A stretch of 64,000 nucleotides of DNA from Nannobrachium achirus (taxonomy: Eukaryota; Chordata; Actinopteri; Myctophiformes; Myctophidae): assembly GCA_963921795.1 (NCBI GenBank), contig OY997655.1, positions 8,397,322-8,461,321 of the forward strand, written 5' to 3'. Positions 44,797 to 56,878 of this stretch are shown one piece after another. The position numbers and the translations under genes were made by a program. Under the pieces are notes generated by a model that was not told the DNA's origin, did not search any database, and saw only the letters and a program-made list of their open reading frames with translations. Positions within the stretch are counted from its first letter, which is position 1, and every line of letters begins with the position of its first letter.

Positions 44797-46292
44797 CTCT
44801 CACAGAACAACCTGCTGGACCTGCTGGACCCCAACCAGTCAGGTTTTAAACCGGCCCATTCCACAGAAACGGCACTCCTAGCAGTCACAGAAGCACTCCA
44901 TGCTGCCCAGGCTGCATCCCACTCTGCAGTCCTGATTCTTCTGGATCTATCAGCGGCATTCGACACAGTGAATCACCAGCTGCTCCTGGACACCCTTGCT
45001 GACCTAGGCATCACCGGGACGGCACTAAAGTGGTTCTCCTCCTACCTGTCGGACCGGACCTACCAGGTCTCATGGAAAGGTTTGCTTTCATCCCCCCGAA
45101 CCCTCCAAACGGGAGTCCCCCAGGGATCCGTACTTGGCCCTCTGCTGTTCTCCCTGTACACCAAATCCCTTGGTGCTGTAATCTCTGCTCACAATCTATC
45201 ATATCACTGCTAAGCTGATGACACTCAACTGTTTTTGTCCTTCCCCCCTTCTGCCACCCAGGTGGAAGAGCGCATTGCTGCATGTCTGGCCGACATCTCA
45301 CAGTGGATGTCAGCCCACCACCTCAAGCTGAACCCGGACAAGACGGAGCTACTCTTCTTCCCAGCTAAGTCTTGCCCCATGCAAGATCTCACTATTTCCA
45401 TAGATAATGCATTGGTGACTTCAGTTCCGACTGCTAGAAACCTTGGTGTGGTCCTGGACACCCAGCTATCATTTAAGGCACATATTGCATCAGTCACCCG
45501 GTCCTGTAGGTTCACACTCTATAACATCCGTAAAATCAGACCGTTCCTCACCCAGGAGGCAGCGCAGCTCCTCATTCAGACATCTGTCATATCAAAACTC
45601 GACTATTGTAACTCTCTCCTCACTGGTCTCCCGGCATGTGCACTCAAACCTCTCCAACTGATCCAAAATGCCGCGGCACGACTGGTCTTCAACCAGCCTA
45701 AGTTCTCACATGTCTCTCCCCTTCTCCGCAGCCTCCACTGGCTCCCGGTTGCGGCCCGCATGGAATACAAAACACTGATGCTGACCTTCAAAGCAGCCAA
45801 AGGTATGGCTCCTCCATACCTCCAAAAGCTGATCAACCCCTACACCCCCACTCGTTCACTTAGATCAGCCAACACAGGGATGCTGACCGAACCCTCGCTA
45901 AAAACTCCAGGGCAAAAATCCACTCGTCCGAGACAGTTTGCCCTCTTGGCTCCCAAGTTGTGGAATAAACTCCCTGTCGCACTTAGAACAACGGACTCAC
46001 TCGCTACCTTTCGCCGTGGACTGAAGACTCACCTTTTCAGACTCCACCTAATCCCTTAGCACTACAGTAAAATCAATGACCATACATGAAGCTAATTAAC
46101 ATTTGTTTGTTAGGTTTCTTTAGAACTTGATTATATTGTGTTTTTCTCTAGATAGATATCCATTTACATTGTTATATTGCTGTTAATGTACTGACCTATT
46201 ATCTTGTTTATTATTGCGATGTTGTATCTGCTTATTGTAAGTCGCTTTGGATTAAAAGCGTCTGCTAAATGCCTAAACTGTAAACTGTAAAC
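44797..46292 (+). pseudogene. L2-clade LINE, truncated, in-frame stop in the RT
   Basis: A 5'-truncated copy inserted in the minus-strand LINE, with TGTGTAT at 44790-44796 and 46293-46299. Coding to 46059 includes DPNQSGFKPAHSTETALL, LDLSAAFDTVNH, GVPQGSVLGPLLFSLY, then a TAA at 45211-45213 directly before ADDTQLF; the same frame continues through HLKLNPDKTELLFFP to KLWNKLPVALRT. The catalytic aspartates are present; the residue before them has become a stop. The 3' tail GTCGCTTTGGATTAAAAGCG and repeated CTGTAAA are typical of teleost L2 elements. Confidence 0.88.
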
Positions 46293-47640
46293 TGTGTATG
46301 ATAATTCTTTTTATGTAATCTTATAATACTAACTAATTTGTTTTTATATGTTTTATATCTGGCTTCTGTTTCATCAGTTCTGTGTTTTAAAAATGTCTTA
46401 TAGAGCATGTTTTTCTTTTTGCAGGCATTTTCTATCCCTTTAGTTATCCAAGGTTTTTCTTGCCTTTGGATACGTTTATTTTGCGTCTTCCTTATGGGAC
46501 AATGTTTGTTATACAGCTCAGATACTATAGACAGAAACTCCTCATATGACTTGTTAGGGTCAGAGGTTTCATACACTTGATTCCAGGTTTGTCTACTGAG
46601 GTCTTCTTTTAAGGCAGTGATGGCTTTAGGGGTTCTGAGTCGGGTTATATTATAAGTATTATTTGTACATTTTGTTTCCTTCTTAAGAAAATGGTGGAAA
46701 ATAGCAAAGACAGGAAGGTGGTCAGTAATGTCGTTGATAAGGAGTCCGGCTGTTACATCACATTCTATATTGTTTATAAAAATATTATCAATTAATGTAG
46801 CTGAGTATTTCTGGTAGGCTTGGTGATGACAGGGAATAGGCTATTGCTATACATAGAGTCAACAAAGGCTGTAATTTTACTCTTTCCGTTTGGATTCAAT
46901 AGGTCCACATTGAAGTCTCCACAAACCAGATGAACTTTGTTGTTGTTTAGATTGCAAAACATATTGTCCAATTTGTTGATAAAAGTGTCTAAACATGATC
47001 CAGGATTTCTATACACACAAGTTATCACAACAGTTTTAGATTGTTCTAAGGTAAGTTCAATAGTGAGACATTCCATAATATTTTCTATGTTTGTTATACT
47101 TTTCACCCCACTGCATCTTAGGTCTGCATGTGCTTATATACAATGCGACACCTCCTGCTGTTTTGTTGTTCCTATTGGAATTAAAAAGTTCATAACCTTC
47201 CAACTCCACATTAAGCTCTTTCTTGTCACTCAGCCAGGTCTCAGATAGTGCAATTACGCTGAATTTATTGAACTTGCGTAGATAGTCCTCGATTTCATCA
47301 AAATTTTTGTTAAGGCTCCTACTGTTAAAATGTATAACAGAGAATTCACCTGCCATATTTAGGTTTTTGTATTGATCCACAGTATAGTAGGCTACTTACA
47401 ATTGTTTGTTATGTTGCTATAATAATTATTTTCAGGATCAATATCATAACCAATTTCATAAAGCTTATGCTCGGTGTGATTAAAGTTTTTTAAATGTTCA
47501 TACTTAAGATTGTATTCCCTAGCATAATCAGCAGGCCTACTACCAACATCAACAAAATCATCGTCATCAGCGTGTTCAAATGGAAGCAAAGGGTCCTCCT
47601 CAATTTCTGTCATCATCATCATATGAACTTATCAATGCCC

Positions 47641-48060
47641 AATGGTTCCAAAACCGAAAAGAAAACTCATACAAGCAGGTACACTCACACATACAAAGCC
47701 TACCCAATGTACCCACAAGCTGGCCTGCACATTGCACACTACCGTAACGTTGCCTTACTTTTCTGAGCGCGCATACACACACACGCGCGCACTCGCATGC
47801 ACACCCACACACACTCACTCTCCCATCTCTCCCACACAAGCGTAGATGCTCCGGCGGAGGCACACGCGCGCATTCACTCTCACTTTCATACCCATTATCA
47901 CGCACACAAAAAAAGCTGCATGTCCATGAAAAAAATACACTTGTCCCTGCAGTGAAGCATTAGTTGTGGATGCAGTAGGTGAGAACTATTGCATGTACAG
48001 GACAGATAAAACCTGAAGGCCAAATTATCATGTGAAGCTTGACCAATCCTCAAAGTATCC
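47641..48060. other. Margin of the 12-kb hAT or LINE 5' flank
   Basis: Contains ACACACACGCGCGCACTCGC and other C/A-rich simple sequence; no gene recognised. Confidence 0.4.
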
Positions 48061-48089
48061 ATTCATCAGACTGGGAGGGACACTACACA

Positions 48090-49195
48090 CATATTCTGGG
48101 CGTACAGGACAGATAAAACCTATTCATTCTGAACTGAAATGGCCATATATGGACATGGGACACACATTTTGCTTTTTGAAAAAGCCTATTCATTCTGGAC
48201 TGATATTCTGGACGTACGGGCAGTAGGAGCGAGATCATTTAGCGACCTACAACCGGGTCGCGACGTGGTCTGTAGTTTTCAGCGACCGGGTCGCTAAATC
48301 GAGCGACCGGGTCGCTAAATCACCGACCGCGCCGCTAAATCGACCGACCCGGTCGCTAAATCTACCGACCTGCCTGCAGTTTTAGGTCGGTAGATTTAGC
48401 GACCCGGTCGGAAGATTTTGCGCCCCAGTCGGTCGATTTAGCGACCCGGTCGCTCGCTTTAGCGACGCGGTCGGTGATTTAGCGACGCGGTCGGTGATTT
48501 AGCGACGCGGTCGGTGATTTAGCGACCCGGTCGGGAGGTTGCGTGGCAGGTTAGCCTAACTGAGGTAACGGTCGGGAGGTTGCGTGGCAGGTTAGCCTAA
48601 CTGAGGTAAGGTTACTGAGGTTAGGGTTAGGGTTAGGGTTAGGGTTAGTAGGTCGGTGGAAGCGACCACCGGTCGGTGGATTTACCTACCCGGTCGCTGG
48701 ATTAGCGTCCCAGTCGGTGGAATTAGCGTCCCGGTCGATGGAATTAGCGTCCCAGTTGGTCGATTTAGCGACCCGGTCGCTCGCTTTAGTGCCGCGGTCG
48801 GTGATTTAGCGACCCGGTCGCTCCATTTAGCGACCCGGTCGCTCGCTTTAGTGCCGCGGTCGGTGATTTAGCGACCCGGTCGCTCCATTTAGCGACCCGG
48901 TCGCTCGATTTTGCGACCCGGTCGCTGAAAACTACCGACCACGTTGCGACCCGGTTGTAGGTCGCTAAATGATCTCGCCCTCTCTCCGTACGGGACAGAA
49001 AAAACCTGTTCATTCTGGACTGGAGTGACCATATATGGACATGAGGTGACATACATTTTGTTTTTGAAAATGCCTGTTCATTCTGGACTGAGATGACCAT
49101 ATATGGACATGAAACACACATTTTGTTTTTGAAAAAACCTGTTCATTCTGGACGGAAATGTCCATATATGGGCGTGGGACACACAAAGCCACTCA
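48090..49195 (+). repeat. About 65-bp tandem array, interrupted
   Basis: Units with TTCATTCTGGACTG, ATGACCATATATGGACATG and ACACACATTTTG repeat near 48118, 48188, 49008, 49076 and 49140. The block 48221-48986 is inserted between units. Confidence 0.8.
48221..48986. mobile_element. Foldback made of TTTAGCGACCCGGTCG repeats
   Basis: CGTACGGG is duplicated at 48213-48220 and 48987-48994. Ends GCGAGATCATTTAGCGACC and GGTCGCTAAATGATCTCGC are exact complements. The inside is about twenty copies of a GACCCGGTCG unit in both orientations, plus four TTAGGG units at 48620-48647 and a 38-bp duplication (GTCGGGAGGTTGCGTGGCAG, 48530-48605). Confidence 0.9.
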
Positions 49196-50164
49196 TTGGA
49201 AGCGATTTTCACCGCTTCAAAAAACAACTGCAGTGTATAGTTTTTCTGCTTTAGGTCCACTGCCTGTCCAACCCAGATAATGAATAGCATATCCATGCAT
49301 GCACACACACTGCACAGTACACATAGAATAAATAAATTACATGCCTCATTTATTTCCATTTCCCAACAATGTTTTTATTGAAATAACCACACCTGGTTAC
49401 AGATGGACTGCTTTTGTGCATGTGCTACTGTACGTCCATGCATAATGTGTCAATTAATCTGACACATACACATACACCCAGCGGCCTGGAATCTCGTCAT
49501 TTTAGGGGCAAGGCCACTTGGCCTTTGGGGTTGTCCATTTTTTGGGGGCACAAAGGCCAAATGCCAGGGCATTTGTCCATCAAATAAAACAAGATTTTAG
49601 TCAAATGAAATAATGAATTTAATTTAAGGGTTACGTTTAATATGTAGAATATCTGCTGTGAAATAAATAAATGGGTATTTACAATCTGATGCTCAGACCT
49701 GCACAAATCAAAGATACTGGATAGGTTTAAATATGGGGACTCGACAAGACGCTGGTGTCTACTTGACAAGAAAGACACTGGTGTCTACATATTGAAAAGA
49801 CAGAGACAGAGGAGAAAGTGGTTCAGTCAGCTGGGGCATTAAGGCCACTGTGGCCTCAGGTCATGCTATTGGTTTGAGGGGCACAAGGCCAAACTGAGGG
49901 GCAATGGCGGTCATGGCCTTCATGGCCTCCCTGAAATTCCTGCCCTGCCTACACCAATACCTCATTTCAAGCCGTCTTCGTCAGTATGTATACCTTGCAT
50001 GTTGATACCTCGATATCGATAAATATTCAATATATTGCCCAGCCTTGGTCCTGACCCACAGGTTGAGAAACTGTATAGAGCAGGGGTCTTCGATGAACCA
50101 CTTAGCGGAGACAGAGCTGGAGCAGGGACCCCCACATACTATCACAGATAAAATAAACATTTAT

Positions 50165-50549
50165 GGGGCACGGTGGCGCAGTGGTTAGCACTTCGTCTCA
50201 CAGCTAGAAGGTCCTGTGTTCGATTCCCGCCGGGGGACGCTGTGGGTGCTGGGGGTGTGTTCCTCCACCCGCGTCATCAGCGCTCACACCCTAGGTGAGG
50301 TTGGCGATAGGGCCTTTCTGTGTGGAGTTTGCATGTTCTCCCCGTGTCTCCTTGGGTATACGCCCTCACAAAAACATGCAGTAGTCCTGGTTTCTATACT
50401 ACCTCCCCCTAGCCAGCCGGGTGCTCCTCAATTCCCCTGGTGCGGCAGGGGGAGAGCGAGGGAACCAGGACTGCAGGTTAGGTAGTTGGCACCGGGTGAG
50501 AAAAATGGGTTGCAAAACCGTGGGATAAAAATATACGAAAAAAAGAAAA
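50165..50549 (+). mobile_element. tRNA-derived SINE with target-site duplication
   Basis: GGGGCACGGTGGCGCAGTGG (A box) and GTTCGATTCCCGCC (B box), a C-rich body, and an A-rich end. AAACATTTAT flanks it at 50155-50164 and 50550-50559. Confidence 0.93.
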
Positions 50550-50819
50550 AAACATTTATATCTCATATAGATTTCCAAGACTGATACTATCAACAGTGGT
50601 GTAAATTAATATTTTGTTTACACATTATCCATTCTATTAATATGTTGGATTCAATGTGTATTTTAAGACATTTAACCTCACAAGAAGACTCGCCTTATGG
50701 GATAACCTTCAGGTTAGGCCATACAGAAGACTATCTCATGCTCACCCAGTAGGCAATAAACCACATACAGACTGGAGCCCTTTGCATTGGACTGAAGTTG
50801 GACTGTGGTGCTCTATGCC

Positions 50820-50950
50820 AGTGGTTCTCAACCTTTTCAGGTCGCAAACCCCAAAATAATCACATTTTAACTGGAGAATTGTGAAAATAGCCGATTTACA
50901 ACATGTAGATCGGCTATTTTCACAATTTCTGCCTCTAATATGATGAGGAT
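50820..50950 (-). mobile_element. Family B fragment with short-loop hairpin
   Basis: CAGTGGTTCTCAACCTTTTC and the hairpin 50879-50929, whose loop is reduced so that ATTGTGAAAATAGCCGATTT nearly abuts its complement. Confidence 0.7.
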
Positions 50951-51228
50951 GAGGAACACATACAATATTGTATTTGACCAACAGGTGGAACCATAAACCT
51001 TTATTAAAGTAGTCCAAACTACTTTGGCAATATAGACCTATCAGTTTTATGATCATCGAAATATTCAAAAATCTGTAATCCAGTTCTAATAGAATGACGC
51101 CAAAAATGAAAACAGTAAATAATCTTTTTTCTGACATTGTATTTGATGTTATGTTTTTTTTTTTTGCTTTTGAAATTTATGTTATCCTAGATAAAGTACT
51201 ATGTTCTATCCGTCTGTCTTTCAATGTT

Positions 51229-51365
51229 ATATGAGATACAAATAGTGTGGTTCCTGTGGAACTAAGCCGTAGTGCTTTCTAGGATCTCCTTTTAGTTGAC
51301 CTTGTACCAGTGATTTGTACTGTCATGAAACTGTACTTTTTTTCTATTGCAAACTTCTAATAAAT

Positions 51366-51408
<43 letters not shown>
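51229..51408 (+). mobile_element. Rex/CR1-like LINE 3' end with long AATC tail
   Basis: CTCCTTTTAGTTGACCTTGT, AAACTTCTAATAAATTATTC then about nine CAAT units. Confidence 0.8.
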
Positions 51409-52266
51409 GTACAGGTAGAATCCTGTTATACTGAACAAACACTCACAATATAGATCTTTTTTTAACAAACAATAAAATCGATTTATTAAAAAAAAGAAGA
51501 CAAAAAAAATCCTTAAACCTACCTATAACAACACAAATGACATTAACTCATTAACAACATTTTTAATCATTTAGAATCTTCTGGATGGGGGTCTGTGGCC
51601 ACATAGGCCTACATATCAATGTGGGGGACAGGGCGGGGGTCCTTGAGTTGAAAAAACATTAACAACCACTGGCCTATAATATAATGCAGGGGTCTTCAAC
51701 GTTTTCAGGCCAATTAAGGTCAAGGACCCCTTTGTTTGGGAGAGAGATGAAGCAGGGACCCCCACAACCTTTCCATAGATTCCATACAGTGTATTTTGGA
51801 TTCATGGCGATTTGTGTTTTCAGATAACCACGTGAACTAAACTAGACCCTGGAAACTACCGTCCCGTTTCCATTCTTAGCTCCATATCCAAAGTCATGGA
51901 GAAAATAGTCTACGAACAGATTGCAAGATATCTCGATGAGAATAATCTGATTTACGAGTTCCAATCTGGATTCAGAAAATCTCATTCCACCGACACATGC
52001 CTTCTCTATTTGACCGACCAAATCAAACGCGAAGCGGATGACGGCAAATATAGCGGCATGGTCATGATGGACCTCCAGAAGGCATTTGACACCGTAAATC
52101 ATTCTATTCTGATTGAGAAACTAAAAGCCATCGGTCTTGACAGCGCAGCAGTGAGTTGGATGCAATCTTACCTGGTGGGGAGGGAACAGGTGGTGGAGAT
52201 TAACGGTACCCTGTCCCCCCCCTCCCAGTAAGGCAAGGACCACTTGCAGGTTGAAAAGACACTTAA

Positions 52267-52786
52267 AGGTCCTACACCATGCATTTAAAAATAATTTATA
52301 TAACACTGTTTGTGTCCCAAAAACGTTTTTGAAAAGGTTTGAGGCTAAATTACCACTCCTGAATACAGAGCCCCTGTCATTTCTGCCTGGCTTTCAGAGC
52401 ATTTTCAGCTGCAGTACCACCTTGTCCTGAGTGGGAGGACTGCGCTATTGAGCCAGTTTTGGCCCCACACTCCTCCCCACCTCCTGCTCAGCAGGCCTGC
52501 CCACCCCTCCCCAACCCTCTCCCAGCTCCTCCTGCCTCCTTCTCAGGCCTGCCCACCCCTCCCCAACCCTCTCCCAGCTCCTCCTGCCTCCTTCTCAGGC
52601 CTTGTGACATCACAAATCTGACCTTTCACAATCAGGACCGTTCTGAGACATGCTAACATAGATCTGCCCATAAACTGAGAAAGACACAATGGTCAGAAAT
52701 AGGACTTTGTGAGGATAGAAGTTGCTGGTGGGACACCAAGAAAATACATACAAATTGGAAAAATGTAAATTCATGGTGTAGTCCCT
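52267..52786. mobile_element. TTAA-target element in the LINE
   Basis: AGGTCCTACACCATGCATTT and TCATGGTGTAGTCCCT between TTAA sites (52263-52266, 52787-52790). A CTCCTGCC-rich 60-bp direct repeat lies at 52470-52600. Confidence 0.82.
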
Positions 52787-53457
52787 TTAACTCTGAACTA
52801 AGTAAGATCTGCACATGGCTTAACGACAACAAATTATCAATTCACCTGGGAAAAACCAGTCCATCCTCTTTGGATCAAATCATAACCTCAAAAAAGTCGA
52901 TAACTTCACAATCAAAGTGGGTGACAAGGTCATAACACGAAAAAACGAAATCTCTTACTTAGGATGCATCCTTGAAGCTAATCTTTCCAGTGAAAAGATG
53001 ACTTCTAAAGTAATAAATAAAATCAACCAACGAACTCGTTTCCTACAGAGGATCGCCCCGATGGTCAATTTCAACACACTGAAGACCATAGCTGGTGCAA
53101 TAATCCAGCCCCTCTTTGACTACGGAGTCCACGTATGGTATCGTGACGCCCCACAAGCCCTGAAAACTAAACTCCAAACAGCCCAAAATAAACTAATTAG
53201 GGTCCTGCTTAACCTTCCCTATCAGACTCACCTCACCGCTACTCACCAGTTAAGAGTGGGGTGGCTCAGAGTAGATGACAGAGTACAGCAACTTGCAATG
53301 GGCCTGGTGTACAAGATACACTACACCACTATGATACCCAAGTACCTATCAAAATACTTTATAAACATTAAGGATGTCCATAATTACAACACCAGAGGCA
53401 GCGCCACAGATCACTTTCAACCCAGAGTCAAAACCAACAAAGGGTCAAACTCTTTTT

Positions 53458-53595
53458 GAGCGGTGGTCACAACGCTCCTATACGTGGCCGTGTGTGTGGG
53501 TCTGTCTGTCTGTTTGTCTGTCTGTCTGTTTGTCTCCGTGTCCGTAGCCTGCAGTTACCTTTTCTGACCACACATGTTAAGGGAGGGGCGCTGTT

Positions 53596-53650
<55 letters not shown>

Positions 53651-53674
53651 ACCGCTCAGTTCACACGAGTGTGA
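53458..53674 (+). mobile_element. GAGCGGTGG element with CA tract, second copy
   Basis: GAGCGGTGGTCACAACGCTC to ACCGCTCAGTTCACACGAG, TGTCTG repeats and a CA tract (53596-53649). Removing it joins the LINE frame from NSF to TTKMW. Confidence 0.8.
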
Positions 53675-53959
53675 TTTTTCTGCTATACCACCAAAATGTG
53701 GAAAGCCTTACCGAAGGCCATAAAGGAGTGTGGATCACTAGCATCCTTTAAAATTGCCCTGAAAAACCACTTACAGGCAGCAGCCGTTCGCAACTGGTAA
53801 AAAATAAACCTAGCCCAACCCTGTTATATGAGATACTTCAATGGTTTCCAGTGGAAATAAGCTTAGTCTTTTCATGGATCTCCTTTTAGTAGACCTTGTA
53901 CCAGTGACCTGTACCGTCATGAAACTGTACCTTTTCCTATGCAAACTTCTAATAAAGTC

Positions 53960-54002
<43 letters not shown>

Positions 54003-54508
54003 CTGTCAATACTTAACTTGACCTTTCACTCTGTACTTAGTCTGCTCGTTTTCCCCTCTACAACAAACCTCTATGCCGAAAATAGAAAGACTGGTAGGCG
54101 AGGTTAGATCTACAAGCTCACAACACCTCGCAGTGCGTCGAGTGCGAGGCGTTGTGAGCTTGTAGATCTGCTATTTTTGGCTAAAATTCTGAGAATATGG
54201 ACACTAGGGTTCAAGTGGTTAATATAAAAAAAGGAGAAATAAAACTTCCTATCACTCAAAGATTTGGAGGACCCCCTGTAGTAAATCTGGGGACCCCCTG
54301 TTGAAGACCCTTGATATAATGTATACTCCCCTTATTTGCATATCAAACTGGGGTGGGGGCGGAGGGGGGAGGGGGGTCCTTCAAATGAAAAAGGGCTGAT
54401 GTCAATAAAGCTCCTTAATTGAACTGATTAACACTTGAATAATAAACTCTTCCAATTAAGGCCCCCCTCAACATTACCCCCCACTCCATTCACATCCATG
54501 TCGACTGC

Positions 54509-54509
54509 G

Positions 54510-54550
<41 letters not shown>
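54509..54550 (+). repeat. CA microsatellite
   Basis: About 19 CA units, some 190 bp before the putative TATA box of atrnl1. Confidence 0.95.
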
Positions 54551-54700
54551 ACTGGGGGAAGACAGACAGAGAGAGAGAGAGACTCCACACAACACACAGT
54601 TCCCTTTCCAGCCAGCGGCCCTTTGTTCACAGACAGAAGCCGTTACATTGTAGCCACCTCAGTTACACTGTAGCAGAGACGGTGCCTTGTAGTGTCCAGA

Positions 54701-54708
54701 TATATAAA
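54701..54708 (+). promoter_or_regulatory. Putative TATA box of atrnl1
   Basis: TATATAAA precedes 600 bp of largely non-repetitive, GC-rich leader sequence. Position fits a start near 54735. No other core element was identified. Confidence 0.35.
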
Positions 54709-54734
54709 GCTACAAAGTATCCAGTCTCTCTCTG

Positions 54735-55363
54735 TGTGTGTGTGCGTGCTCGGGTGTCTTTCTATGCAGTGTGGATTGTTTACCCAGATAAACATGGCTG
54801 CTAGCCTAGCCTAGGTCTGCTGCTACTGAGGAGGAGGAGGACCAGAGCAGGAGAACCAGCGGTGTTGGAGCCCTTCTACAGCCGACCACAGAGCGCCCTG
54901 GACGGGCCGGGCCGAGCCGGGGACACCGGGGGTACCACCACCAGCAGGCCCACCGCGGACCACCACCGGTGTGGATCTAAACGGAGGGGGATCGCAGCCT
55001 ACATCTGGGACCAAAACACTGGGGGGTCCGCGGATCAGATCCTAGCCTGTTGGGCTAGTAGAGACGATGGCTGCTTTTATCAACCACCACTGCTGCTGCT
55101 GCTACTCTTCAACCATTCTATAGTTTCTCCTTTTTTATGGGGTTTTCATCAAGAAAAGGCTCTAAAAACGATACATTCAAGACTGGATGCTGTGTTTTTT
55201 TCCACCCACAAAAGGCTCTAAATCAACCCATTTGAGACTGGATATCCCTGGTGGTTGTTTTGTTGGGGGGTTTCGTGTTGAAAATGCATGCTAACGGTGC
55301 AACATGCAGGACAGCGCCGGGCTCCAGGACGCATCTAGCGGGCAGATAATCGCAGCAACCCGG
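54735..55363 (+). other. atrnl1: 5' exon of atrnl1 (mostly untranslated)
   Basis: GC-rich sequence with GGAGGAGGAGGACCAGAGC and CCGGGCCGAGCCGGGGAC, ending at a strong donor CCGG|GTAAGA. An ATG at 55304 opens MQDSAGLQDASSGQIIAATR, which stays in frame with the next exon. Several earlier ATGs are out of frame or stopped. The transcription start is inferred. Confidence 0.5.
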
Positions 55364-56844
55364 GTAAGAAAGAGGCTCCGTGCTGAGGGTAAGAGAGGCT
55401 GCATCCATGCAGCAGGGGAAGGCCTTTATGATACCCTACTGCAGGGGTCTTCAACAGGGGGTCCGGGACCCCTAGGGGATCCTCAAGAGTTACAACAGGG
55501 GGTCCTCCAAATCTTTGTGTGATAGTAACTTATTTTATATTTTTACCACTTGAACCCTAGCATCCTTATTCGGAGAACTTTAGCCAAAAATAGCAGATCT
55601 ACAAGCTTGAAAAAATATTATTATATTAATATATTTTTTGGCACAGAGGTTTGGTGTAGAGGGGAAAAAGAGCAGACTAAGTACAGAGTGAAAGGTCAAG
55701 TTTATGAAGTATTGACGGTTCAAGTTGTTAAATATCTGAAAACACACATTGACATGAATCCAAAATATGAAGATTGTGCTGTCAAACAATGAAACTATAT
55801 GGAATCTATGAACAGGTTGTTGGGGGTCCCTGCTTCATCTTTCTCTCAACTAAGGAATCCTTGGCCTGAAAACGTTGAGGGATGAGGACCCCTGGCCTAC
55901 TGGGCTTTGATTCGGTGCCATGGATGGCATTGGTCCGACATCCCATTAGTCTGACACTGGTGAATGCTAACCTGGTGAATTCTAACCCTAACCAATGTAG
56001 GTCTAATGAGATGTCGGACTTATGGGCAGTCCCCTTTGATTCATCACAGATGCTGCAAAGTAAAAACAGTAAAAAAAATGAAAATAGCAGATCTACATGC
56101 TCACAACGCCTCGCAATACAAAATGTAATGCCTCAACTCTTGTGCTCATCAGGGTATGGAGGTCCCCAGTTAAAATATGATTATTTGGGGGGTTCGCGGC
56201 CAAAAAACGTTGAGAACCACTGCTTTACTGGAGTATTTCCAAACTCCAATACTTTAATTTCTACTCCATTACACCTGAGATTGACCCAAATATTGTACTC
56301 CACTACAATTATTTGAAACTTAACTAGTTACTTTGCAGATATAAGTTATATTATAAAACACACATTAACCACTTCAGCCCTATTTTATACCTAGACTATA
56401 GACGGGTTTCTTGTTTACAAACATTGAGACTAAATGCACAGGTGACTGTATCATGTAATCAGTCCGTCCAATCCCCAAACCTGTTGTTTTGGGGAGCGCT
56501 GGTTAAGCCTGGTTTCATTGGCTACTTTTGGTACCGAATCAAACGTGACGTGGTCGTGGACCAGAAACCCGTCTATAGCCAATCTACAATTTGAGTAGTT
56601 GTACTGTGTTGTGTTCTGTCTGTCTGTCATTCAATGTTATATGAGTTAAAAAACTACCTCCCCAATCACATACACACCCATTGTAACTGTTACAATGGGT
56701 GTGTATGTGATTGGGGATTGGTCCAAGAAACAAGCCATAGACTTTTTTGGGTGTATCTTTTTAGTTGACCTTGTACTACCCGTGAACTGTACTGTCCTGA
56801 AACTGTAGGTCTACATTTTCCCCATGCAAACCTCTAATAACGTC

Positions 56845-56878
<34 letters not shown>

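Larger units (their letters stand above)
38480..47640 (-). pseudogene. Broken APE-type LINE (CR1/Rex-like superfamily)
   Basis: Read on the minus strand: an acidic N-terminal segment (47392-47622); an endonuclease (46792-47380) with FSVIHFNSRSLNKNFDEIED, SETWLSD and CGDFNVD; a linker (46265-46576); then reverse transcriptase pieces: NYRPISLLSQFSKILEKL (44116-44520), HGVPQGSVLGPKL and FADDTSLYSS (42960-43489), and a C-terminal part (38516-39020, VEVWGNTYK). Such proteins nick DNA and copy element RNA at the target. It is dead: broken by an L2 LINE, a TTAA MITE with rearranged flanks, a ~3.9-kb insertion (39020-42958) and frameshifts in the endonuclease. Confidence 0.8.
38126..50047. mobile_element. 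11.9-kb hAT element filled by nested insertions
   Basis: Left end TAAGGCTGGGCGATATT, right end AATATATTGCCCAGCCTTG; GTCCTGAC is duplicated exactly at 38118-38125 and 50048-50055. Its own sequence covers only the margins; most of the length is a LINE (38480-47640), an L2 LINE, TTAA MITEs, a large repeat and a satellite-like foldback. No transposase seen. Confidence 0.82.
51841..54000 (+). pseudogene. Rex/CR1-like LINE, RT active-site region deleted
   Basis: Frame starts NYRPVSILSSISKVMEKIVY, with FQSGFRKSHSTDTCLLYL and MMDLQKAFDTVNHSI, stops near 52230, resumes at 52787 (ICTWLNDNKLS) and 52917-53457 (ISYLGCILEANLSSEKM, FDYGVHVWY), and ends KMWKALPKAIKECGS (53693-53800). The VPQG and YADD boxes are absent: the bases just before the TTAA insertion already join to the post-active-site part. 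Two elements interrupt it (52267-52786, 53458-53674). CAATCAATCAATC tail at 53963. Confidence 0.85.
51687..54314 (-). mobile_element. Family C element split by a LINE
   Basis: Left CAGGGGTCTTCAACGTTTTC at 51687, right GGGGGACCCCCTGTTGAAGAC near 54290; the halves join at ...GTGAACT (51837) and CTGTCAATACTTAAC (54002). Hairpin at 54103-54182. Confidence 0.75.

Noticed and set aside
48656-49121. ORFs in the GACCCGGTCG block
   Set aside because: Repetitive translations of satellite units; no independent coding evidence.
50165-50240. Functional tRNA gene
   Set aside because: The body, A-rich end and target-site duplication show a SINE.
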